The notes beneath the pieces were generated by a model. It was not told where the DNA came from, did not search any database, and saw only the letters and a list, made by a program, of their open reading frames with translations. Shown here piece by piece: positions 1-4,653 of a stretch of 7,605 nt of DNA; within the stretch, counting starts at the first letter, position 1, and each line of letters starts with the position of its first letter. Both the position numbers and the translations under genes were made by a program. The DNA comes from an uncultured Collinsella sp. (GTDB taxonomy: Bacteria; Actinomycetota; Coriobacteriia; Coriobacteriales; Coriobacteriaceae), in assembly GCA_902496645.1 (NCBI GenBank), contig CABVBR010000097.1:1-7605 (forward strand), written 5' to 3'.

Positions 1-1
1 G

Positions 2-451
2 CCCGACCCCGCCGCGGCGGTGAAGGGGCTGAGGTTCCCGCTGCTCAAGAACCCCGAGGACCTCACCGGCGGCCAGGCGGAGGCGCTCGGGGAGCTCAGG
101 CGGACCGGCTCGGCGCTGTGGAGGGGCTACCTGCTCAAGGAGGGGCTGCGGGCCGTGTTCCGGTCCGGGCCGGGGGAGGCCGCCGACGCGCTGGACGGCT
201 GGCTCGCGTGGGCGTGCCGCAGCCGCATACCGCGCTTCGTGGAGCTCTCCCGCAAGGTGCGCAGGAAGCGCCGGGGCATACTCAGGTCAATCGAGCTCGG
301 CGTCTCCAACGCCAGGGTCGAGGCGGTGAACAACAAGATCAAGGTGGCCATCAGGCAGGGCTACGGGTTCCGCAACATCGACAACCTGATCGCCCTGATC
401 ATGCTCAGGTGCTCGGACCTGAGGCCGGCCCTGCCGGGGCGGGAGGGGTAG
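2..451 (+). CDS. ISL3-family transposase, C-terminal part (5' end outside window)
   Basis: This is the C-terminal ~149 residues of a DDE transposase; the reading frame is open to the left edge, so the start lies outside the window. The family catalyses cut-and-paste movement of the insertion sequence. The diagnostic stretch is near the end: NARVEAVNNKIK followed by RQGYGFRN and a hydrophobic helix (LIALIMLRC). This matches the end of the DDE_Tnp_ISL3 domain, where the Glu of VEAVNN is the last acidic catalytic residue and the KIK..RQGYGFRN block is family-typical. The preceding part is rich in Arg and Lys, as expected for a DNA-binding enzyme. The gene is visibly more GC-rich than the lacI and leader DNA. 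The end looks intact, stopping with TAG a few bases before the probable IS end. Family assignment is firm from motif recognition; whether the whole element is intact cannot be seen. Confidence 0.85.
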   Translation, partial: PDPAAAVKGLRFPLLKNPEDLTGGQAEALGELRRTGSALWRGYLLKEGLRAVFRSGPGEAADALDGWLAWACRSRIPRFVELSRKVRRKRRGILRSIELGVSNARVEAVNNKIKVAIRQGYGFRNIDNLIALIMLRCSDLRPALPGREG

Positions 452-478
452 GATTTACCCACACGAACTCACGAAGCC
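451..478 (-). repeat. Probable right terminal inverted repeat of the ISL3 element
   Basis: This is about 28 bp between the transposase stop and the T-rich flank. On the minus strand it begins GGCTTCGTGAG and ends GGGTAAATCC. The inner edge overlaps a small hairpin, GGGTA (446-450) with TACCC (456-460). It is called from position and resemblance to ISL3 ends only; the matching left repeat is outside the window. Confidence 0.4.
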
Positions 479-510
479 TCTTTTTTTGGTTATGGGCGGT
501 GCGGTCGCCG

Positions 511-1491
511 CTAGTCCCCCGAGGCCTGGCTGCGGCCGGTGGCATAGTCGATCTGCACGTGCGGCTGCAGGTTGTAGCAGTACACGTGGAAGCAGAGCGT
601 CTTGCCATGGTCCTCGACCGATTGCGCCTCCAGACGAACGCCGCGACAGACGAGTTCCTCTTCGTTGTACATGGGGGTGACGCGGTAGAGCACGTGGTTG
701 CCCGTGTCGCGAATATAGTCGAGGATCTGCTCCTCAAAAGGCAGCATGCCCGTCTCGTTGAGATAGCGCGTGCCGGTGAGGAGATTCTTGCGGTTGGCGT
801 TTTCGCCGCAGAGCGACCAGGCGATAAGGTGGCAGCGGTTGTAGAGGCTCTGGCCGGGGATGAAGTCGTAGCGCTGCTGGTGCCAGCCGGCGGGATGAAT
901 GCGCGAGATGTCGCCGCGCTTGCCCTGGCCGAGCGACTCGGGGCCTACGCAGGCGAGTGCCTTGCGGGTGCGACTCAGGCTGTCGAGCTTGGAGAACTTC
1001 TTAAAGCAGCCTTCTTCGGTGGCGCGCTCGTACTCGTCGAGCGTGAACGACGGCGTGCCCAACGGGTGCGTGCTATCGGCGCGCAAGGCGACATAGGGGT
1101 TGCCCGCATAGTCGGGAATGCTGCTGAGGTATACGCCGCGTGCGCGGTCGAGGTCGGGGTTTTCGACCTCGTCGATGGGAGTGACGGAGCTATCCGAGGC
1201 AGTGTCGCTGGTGTCGGTCGAGGTGGCCTCGGAGCCATCGTCGGCGTCCGGGCTGCCTTCGGAGTCCGCGGAGCTTGCCGTCCCCGATTCGAGCTGGGCG
1301 ACCAGATCGGCCTCGTCTTCGGTGCGGCTAGGGCTTTCATTTTGCTTTTCGGCTAGAGCCGCCGCCTGCTCGTCACTTTGCGGCGACAGCAACTTGGGCG
1401 CGCCGTCGAGCGATCCCGTAAACAGCGCAAATCCCAGCACCACGGCGGTGCCGATGGAAAGTACTTGCTTGTAGGCGGACTTGCGCGACAT
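511..1491 (-). CDS. Secreted or membrane-anchored DNA/RNA non-specific endonuclease (Endonuclea_NS_2 type, EndA-like)
   Basis: This 326-residue protein is a metal-dependent sugar-nonspecific nuclease, expected to cleave DNA and RNA outside the membrane for nucleotide scavenging or DNA processing. Residues 9-26 form one hydrophobic segment after a basic N-terminus (RKSAYK), a signal peptide or signal anchor with no obvious lipobox. Residues ~50-112 are a low-complexity Asp/Glu/Ser/Thr stalk. The nuclease domain covers ~130-326. Its core is Y217-NRCHLIAW (catalytic H221), then GENANRKNLLTGTRYLN (231-245, with metal-ligand Asn candidates N236 and N245), HVLYRVTP (266-273) and IDYATG (314-319). 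This is the ββα-metal fold with NRCHL in place of DRGHL. The start ATG is preceded by GGGAG at suitable spacing. It lies 119 bp downstream of lacI on the same strand. An IS end sits about 30 bp past its stop, so its own terminator may have been displaced. Related to pneumococcal EndA; a role in competence is not shown. Confidence 0.85.
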   Translation of the reverse strand: MSRKSAYKQVLSIGTAVVLGFALFTGSLDGAPKLLSPQSDEQAAALAEKQNESPSRTEDEADLVAQLESGTASSADSEGSPDADDGSEATSTDTSDTASDSSVTPIDEVENPDLDRARGVYLSSIPDYAGNPYVALRADSTHPLGTPSFTLDEYERATEEGCFKKFSKLDSLSRTRKALACVGPESLGQGKRGDISRIHPAGWHQQRYDFIPGQSLYNRCHLIAWSLCGENANRKNLLTGTRYLNETGMLPFEEQILDYIRDTGNHVLYRVTPMYNEEELVCRGVRLEAQSVEDHGKTLCFHVYCYNLQPHVQIDYATGRSQASGD

Positions 1492-1550
1492 TGCGGCTCC
1501 CGGATGGTCGGTTGGGAATCTACCAGTCTAGCAGGTGCCATCGCAGGTCA

Positions 1551-1560
1551 TTCGATCGAA
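1551..1560. promoter_or_regulatory. Perfect 10-bp palindrome upstream of the endonuclease gene
   Basis: TTCGATCGAA is a perfect palindrome in the 119-bp spacer between the lacI stop and the endonuclease start, about 60 bp upstream of that start. The spacer must hold the endonuclease promoter if the gene is not co-transcribed with lacI. No convincing -35/-10 pair was found; TTGTCC (minus strand, near 1575-1580) is the best -35 candidate, with only a poor -10. It could be a regulator site or chance. Confidence 0.2.
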
Positions 1561-1610
1561 CAAATACTTAAGATTTGGGACAAACACTCCTGATTACTTT
1601 GTTCTGTGGG

Positions 1611-2621
1611 CTAGATCGAGGTGGAGTCGAGCCAGTTGAGCTTGCACTCGAGGATGCGCTGCTCGCCGGGTTCGCTGCTGCCATCAAGCAGGGCGAGCAG
1701 CATCTCGGCCGCCTCGCGGCCTTCCTGGTCGACGGGCTCGATGATAGTGGAGACGGTGGGCGTGGTGAGATTGGTCCAATCCTCGCAGTTGAGTCCCAAA
1801 AGGCCGATTTGCTGTGGGAGCAGATGGACCATGGGCTGAAGCGCCTTATAGACGCGCGGAAGCGCCCATTGGTTTTGCACGAAGATGAGCGTGCGCTTGG
1901 CGGGGTTGAACTTGTATTTAAAGTAATCGGTGAGCTCGTTGATTGACGGCTTGTTGTGATCGATGGGGATGGCTTTGTAGAACTGTCCATTCGCGGCCAG
2001 CGCCTCGGCATATCCCTGGAAACGCTCCATGCGGGTGCGCATTTCGGTCATGTTGGCGGCGATGGAAAAGAAATCTTCGTAGCCGGCATCGAGAAGCGCC
2101 TGCGTGGCGTTGTACACGCCGTCGTAGAGGTTGGTTTTGATCCAGCTGGTGCCCGGGCTATAGATGGCAGCGTCGAAGAAGACGACCGGCTTGCCGGCGC
2201 GCCTAATGCGGTCGTGGACGGCTTTGAAATTTGCCGTGGGTTGGATGATAAAGCCATCGACGCCCAGCGAGAGCATCTTGTCGACGTACATGAGCTCGGT
2301 CTCGGGGTTAAAGTTGCTCGTGCAAACGACCGTCTGATAGCCCGCGGGGAGCATGACCTGCTCCATGCCATTGAGAACGAGCCCCGCCCATTTGTTGGTG
2401 TTATCCAAAATGATGATGGCGATGACGTGGGTTTGTTTGCCGGTGAGCGTTTGCGCCTGGGCATTGGGAACGTATCCGAGTTCCTTAATGACGCGCGCGA
2501 TTTTGTTCTGCGTCTTTTCGCTAAGTTTTTCTCGTTTGTCGTTGAGGTAATACGAGACGCTTGCCGTCGAGGTTCCCGCCTCTCGAGCGACGTCTGCGAT
2601 CGTAACGCGCTGTTTTGCCAC
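1611..2621 (-). CDS. LacI-family transcriptional regulator of the divergent PTS/sugar-phosphate operon
   Basis: This 336-residue repressor-type regulator is divergent to the sugar operon and probably controls it. The start is the GTG at 2619-2621, because GGAAGGAGT lies 5 nt upstream and translation then gives (M)AKQRVTIADVAREAG, the classic LacI N-terminus. An in-frame ATG 12 codons upstream (2655-2657) has no ribosome site. The helix-turn-helix is at residues ~6-25 (VTIADVAREAG, then TSTASVSYYLN), and the hinge at 50-63 (YVPNAQAQTLTGKQT) closely follows LacI itself, with L59 as the minor-groove leucine. From ~65 onward is a periplasmic-binding-like sugar domain: VIAIIILDNTN, SLGVDGFIIQP, GLLGLNCEDW, PTVSTIIEP and the usual GREAAEMLL near the end. 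The position of LacI Arg22 is Tyr24 here, so operator preference may be non-standard. The ligand is not predictable; a hexulose or its phosphate is the natural guess. Confidence 0.93.
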   Translation of the reverse strand: MAKQRVTIADVAREAGTSTASVSYYLNDKREKLSEKTQNKIARVIKELGYVPNAQAQTLTGKQTHVIAIIILDNTNKWAGLVLNGMEQVMLPAGYQTVVCTSNFNPETELMYVDKMLSLGVDGFIIQPTANFKAVHDRIRRAGKPVVFFDAAIYSPGTSWIKTNLYDGVYNATQALLDAGYEDFFSIAANMTEMRTRMERFQGYAEALAANGQFYKAIPIDHNKPSINELTDYFKYKFNPAKRTLIFVQNQWALPRVYKALQPMVHLLPQQIGLLGLNCEDWTNLTTPTVSTIIEPVDQEGREAAEMLLALLDGSSEPGEQRILECKLNWLDSTSI

Positions 2622-2625
2622 AGCG

Positions 2626-2634
2626 ACTCCTTCC
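2626..2634 (-). promoter_or_regulatory. Shine-Dalgarno that fixes the lacI-type GTG start
   Basis: Read on the minus strand this is GGAAGGAGT, near-perfect for the 16S 3' end. It sits 5 nt before the GTG at 2621. The upstream ATG at 2657 has no comparable site, and the 12 extra residues (MLENAHLSEGVA) would precede the conserved LacI start. Confidence 0.85.
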
Positions 2635-2803
2635 GACAGATGAGCATTTTCCAACATGATGACTTTGAGTCTTGGTGAGGGATACGCTTCGGTGAGCGAC
2701 CCTTTCCTTTCATATGAGTATGCAACAAATGAGGTATACGGGTGGGGTCGAAATTTGTGACCGGCATGCGCATCTGCCGTCTACCGAGAAAATCAAATAC
2801 TTC

Positions 2804-2829
2804 TTGACTTTTGAAATCGAGGGTAAAAT
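2804..2829 (+). promoter_or_regulatory. Weak alternative promoter, TTGACT / TAAAAT
   Basis: TTGACT (2804-2809) and TAAAAT (2824-2829) each match the consensus at 5 of 6 positions, but the spacing is only 14 bp, well below the usual 16-18. If used, the start would be near 2836 and the palindrome at 2843-2864 would act as a roadblock just downstream. Less likely than the promoter at 2907-2936. Confidence 0.2.
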
Positions 2830-2842
2830 CGCAGGATTCATT

Positions 2843-2864
2843 TTTGGTTAAACGCATAACTAAA
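2843..2864. promoter_or_regulatory. CG-centred imperfect palindrome, possible LacI-type operator (site 2)
   Basis: The core GTTAaaCGcaTAAC (2847-2860) is flanked by TTT (2843-2845) and AAA (2862-2864). Eight of eleven pairs around the central CG (2853/2854) match. The right half, CGCATAAC, recurs 13 bp further (2866-2873). Central CG and AT-rich arms are usual for LacI-family operators. Its sequence is unlike site 1 at 2938-2953, so both are unlikely to bind the same protein. Confidence 0.35.
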
Positions 2865-2906
2865 TCGCATAACCAACGCTCTGACCTGCGCGTTTACCGA
2901 AATAAG

Positions 2907-2936
2907 CTGGCATTAAGAAAAACGAGCACCTATATT
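2907..2936 (+). promoter_or_regulatory. Probable promoter of the PTS operon
   Basis: CTGGCA (2907-2912, 4 of 6 matches to TTGACA) and TATATT (2931-2936, 5 of 6 to TATAAT) are separated by 18 bp. The transcription start would fall near 2942, inside the palindrome at 2938-2953, giving a leader of about 95 nt before the EIIBC start. Best candidate in the region by spacing and operator placement; not proven. Confidence 0.45.
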
Positions 2937-2937
2937 G

Positions 2938-2953
2938 GTCTTGTCGAAAAGAC
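2938..2953. promoter_or_regulatory. Candidate operator for the divergent LacI-family regulator (site 1)
   Basis: GTCTTGTCGAAAAGAC is a 16-bp palindrome with 7 of 8 base pairs matching (only 2943/2948 fails) and a central CG, the usual architecture of LacI-family operators. It begins one base after the predicted -10 box and covers the expected start site, where bound repressor would block initiation. The link to the regulator is inferred from placement and symmetry. Confidence 0.5.
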
Positions 2954-2998
2954 AGCAAGTCCAAACGGCAGGGGATGCTCCGGAGGCCTCCGCAAACG

Positions 2999-3040
2999 GT
3001 GTCTTGCGCACGCAACTCTATGAAAAGAGGGAAGCAATGA
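2999..3040 (+). CDS. Possible 13-codon leader peptide overlapping the EIIBC start
   Basis: A GTG at 2999 opens a frame of 13 codons (VSCARNSMKRGKQ) that ends TGA at 3038-3040, overlapping the EIIBC ATG as ATGA. GGAGG lies upstream at 2982-2986, but 12 nt away, which is long. An ATG inside it (3020) gives a 6-codon version with the same stop. Such overlaps often couple translation. The CCTC within the palindrome at 2981-2992 could also pair with GAGG of the EIIBC ribosome site (3027-3030). Could well be chance. Confidence 0.2.
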   Translation: MSCARNSMKRGKQ

Positions 3041-4509
3041 AGATCGTAGGCGTTGCCGCCTGTACCGTGGGTATCGCCCACACGTATATGGCCCAGAAGG
3101 CGATTCAGGATGAATGCGCCGCCCGTGGCATCGAGTGCAAAGTCGAGGCTCAGGGTGGTCTGGGTATCGAGAACGAGCTGACGCAGGAAGACGTGGATTC
3201 CGCCGACCTGGTGCTCGAGTCCGTCGACGTGGGTGTCGAGAACGAGGACCGTTTTGAGCAGAAGATGGCCGAGGGCAAGTTCCTGAAGGTCGGCACCTCG
3301 GATGTGATCGCCGATCCGGTAAAGATTATCGACCAGGCCGTTGAAATCATCAAGGCGACGGGCGGCGCCGTTGACGCGCCCAAGGCCGAGGCCAAGGCAG
3401 AGAAGAAGGCCGTCTCCGCTGCCCCGCAGGCCCCGACACCGGCGTCCAAGCAGTCCATCTTTGCCGATCCTGGTAAGACGCTGCTCAATGCATTCAATAC
3501 CGGCGTTTCCTATTTTATCCCCATCGTCGTTATCGGCGGCGTGTTTCTCGCCTTCTCGCTGGCATCCGGTACCGCCGGCGCCAACGGCATGGAGGTTACG
3601 AACCCGCTGATGGTGAGTCTTAACACCATCGGCATGGCCGGCATCTCCATGATGATCCCGGTGCTTGCGGCATACATCGCCTACTCGATGGCCGGCAAGC
3701 CCGCACTTGCCCCTGGCTTCGTCCTGGGCTACTTGGTCAACAACGCCGTCGTCACCCCGAGCGGCAACAGCGTTTCGACCGGCTTCTTGGGTGCCATGAT
3801 CATGGCTGTCATCTGCGGTTACTTTGTCCGCTGGATGAATACCTGGAAGGTCAACAACACCATCCAGACCATCATGCCGATCCTGATCATCCCGATTCTG
3901 ACCTCGCTCGTCCTGGGCATGGCCTACATCTACATCCTGGCCACGCCGCTTGGCTTCGTGATGGATTGGCTCACCAGCGTGCTCGGTAGCCTGCAGGGTG
4001 GCTCCGCCGTCGTCCTGGGCCTGGTCATTGGTGTTATGACCGCCTTCGATATGGGCGGCCCCATCAACAAGACCGCTTCGACCTTTACCATGGCCATCAT
4101 GGCCTCCGGCATCTACGGCCCCAACGGTATGTTCCGCGTCGCCGTCGCCATTCCCCCGATCGCCTGTGGCCTCGCTGCGCTCATCGCCAAGAATAAGTTC
4201 GATGACGCCGATCGTCAGATGGGTATCTCCGCGCTGTTCATGGGCTGCATCGGTATTACCGAGGGCGCTATCCCCTTCGCGGTCAAGGACCTCGGTCACA
4301 CCCTGCCCGGCATTTGCATCGGCTCTGCCGTGGGTGCGGCACTTGCCGCCTTCCAGGGCATCGACTGCTACGTCCCGCACGGTGGCTTTATCGTCGCCCT
4401 TGCCACCAACAACGTCGCGCTGTTCTGCCTGGACATCGTGATTGGCGCCGTGGTCGCCGCTGCAATCCTGATTGCCATGAAGCCCACGCTCGATAAGCAG
4501 GCCAAGTAA
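3037..4509 (+). CDS. PTS fructose-family transporter, EIIBC components
   Basis: This 490-residue inner-membrane sugar permease couples uptake to phosphorylation. Residues 1-~105 are a fructose-type EIIB domain. The phospho-cysteine is C9 in CTVGIAHT; the common family form is CPTGIAHT, so the residues after Cys differ while GIAHT is kept. Residues ~108-138 are an Ala/Pro/Lys linker. From ~140 to 490 is a hydrophobic EIIC with many membrane segments and the family motif FDMGGPINKTA near residues 338-348. There is no EIIA domain, so phosphate must come from an EIIA encoded elsewhere. The start is the ATG at 3037, with AGAGGG 5-7 nt upstream; it puts the EIIB β-strand MKIVGVAAC at the N-terminus. 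It is the first gene of the operon, divergent to lacI and 144 bp before the gatZ-like gene. Substrate: probably a ketohexose such as fructose, tagatose, sorbose or allulose; the sequence does not decide. Confidence 0.92.
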   Translation: MKIVGVAACTVGIAHTYMAQKAIQDECAARGIECKVEAQGGLGIENELTQEDVDSADLVLESVDVGVENEDRFEQKMAEGKFLKVGTSDVIADPVKIIDQAVEIIKATGGAVDAPKAEAKAEKKAVSAAPQAPTPASKQSIFADPGKTLLNAFNTGVSYFIPIVVIGGVFLAFSLASGTAGANGMEVTNPLMVSLNTIGMAGISMMIPVLAAYIAYSMAGKPALAPGFVLGYLVNNAVVTPSGNSVSTGFLGAMIMAVICGYFVRWMNTWKVNNTIQTIMPILIIPILTSLVLGMAYIYILATPLGFVMDWLTSVLGSLQGGSAVVLGLVIGVMTAFDMGGPINKTASTFTMAIMASGIYGPNGMFRVAVAIPPIACGLAALIAKNKFDDADRQMGISALFMGCIGITEGAIPFAVKDLGHTLPGICIGSAVGAALAAFQGIDCYVPHGGFIVALATNNVALFCLDIVIGAVVAAAILIAMKPTLDKQAK

Positions 4510-4523
4510 ACCTTTAAGGACTC

Positions 4524-4584
4524 CGGTTGTGCGGAGGGATGGATTTGACTCCGCACAACCGCCCCTACACAACAAAATCCATCC
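4524..4584 (+). promoter_or_regulatory. Intercistronic RNA element: 13-bp hairpin with loop complementary to a downstream site
   Basis: Arm A CGGTTGTGCGGAG (4524-4536) pairs perfectly with A' (4549-4561), enclosing a 12-nt loop. Ten loop bases, GGATGGATTT (4537-4546), are perfectly complementary to AAATCCATCC at 4575-4584. The order is A-B-A'-B'. A then touches B with no linker, so full simultaneous pairing as a classical pseudoknot looks strained; alternating folds or a partial pseudoknot are more likely. CACAAC of A' recurs at 4568-4573. There is no T-run, so it is not a standard terminator. It lies 14 nt after the EIIBC stop. It could stabilise or process the mRNA, act as a switch, or be a dispersed intergenic repeat. 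Confidence 0.6.
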
Positions 4585-4593
4585 GTACTGATA

Positions 4594-4611
4594 GGGCCCA
4601 CATCTGGGTCC
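4594..4611 (+). promoter_or_regulatory. Small hairpin upstream of the gatZ-like gene
   Basis: GGGCCCA (4594-4600) pairs with TGGGTCC (4605-4611) across a 4-nt loop, with one G-U pair. An overlapping alternative is CTGGG/CCCAG (4604-4614). It follows the A-B-A'-B' element and ends 29 nt before the ribosome site of the next gene (GAAGGAG, 4641-4647). No T-run; role unknown. Confidence 0.4.
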
Positions 4612-4653
4612 CAGGGAACTTTTGTCAAAAATCCTCTGGAGAAGGAGAACAAA

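Larger units (their letters stand above)
1..478 (+). mobile_element. Right-hand part of an ISL3-family insertion sequence
   Basis: The transposase C-terminus plus about 27 bp of non-coding DNA forms the right end of an IS; the left end is outside the window. The outer boundary is set near 478 because, read inward on the minus strand, the DNA starts GGCTTCGTGAGTTCGTGTGG, which resembles the GGC/TTC-starting ends typical of ISL3 elements. ISL3 elements usually make 8-bp target duplications. If this holds, 479-486 (within TCTTTTTT) would be the right copy, but the left copy is not available. The boundary is inferred. Confidence 0.6.
2622..3036. other. Divergent regulatory region between lacI and the PTS operon (415 bp, no gene)
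   Basis: AT-richer than the flanking genes. On the + strand it holds a promoter candidate (2907-2936), a CG-centred palindrome on the expected start site (2938-2953), a second CG-centred palindrome (2843-2864) and the paired direct repeat CGCATAAC (2853-2860 and 2866-2873). It also holds AAATCGCA at 2826-2833 and 2862-2869, a 12-bp palindrome CGGAGGCCTCCG (2981-2992), and CAAACGG twice (2962-2968, 2993-2999). Closer to lacI are the small palindromes ATGCGCAT (2766-2773) and GTATAC (2734-2739). No convincing lacI promoter was found. Short open frames here lack ribosome sites, except the possible mini-leader at 2999-3040. Confidence 0.7.

Noticed and set aside
118..1356. A 412-codon + strand frame across the transposase and antisense to the nuclease
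   Set aside because: It overlaps the transposase in another frame and the nuclease on the opposite strand, crosses the IS boundary, and matches no family.
1561..1610. A lacI terminator or SOS box in the spacer before the nuclease
   Set aside because: The only stem (GGGACAAA with TTTGTTCT) relies on G-U pairs that become mismatches on the transcribed strand, and no full CGAAC-n4-GTTCG site is present.
2512..2527. A partial match (12 of 16) to the candidate operator at 2938-2953 within lacI, as a possible auxiliary operator
   Set aside because: It is not palindromic itself, and a match of this quality is expected about once by chance in a window of this size.
1956..2678. A 240-codon + strand frame antisense to lacI
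   Set aside because: Its translation is the typical Val/Asp/Gly-rich shadow of the LacI coding strand, with no ribosome site or domain.
2048..2857. A minus-strand frame starting in the divergent region and running through lacI in another frame
   Set aside because: The downstream half is a Ser/Arg/Pro-rich frame shadow of lacI, and there is no ribosome site at its ATG.
2811..3023. A 70-codon frame in the leader of the PTS operon
   Set aside because: TTG start without ribosome site, basic random-looking composition, and it spans the promoter and operator candidates.
4510..4653. A T-box or known riboswitch before the gatZ-like gene
   Set aside because: No T-box sequence, no terminator T-run and no recognisable aptamer core; only the hairpins described are supported.
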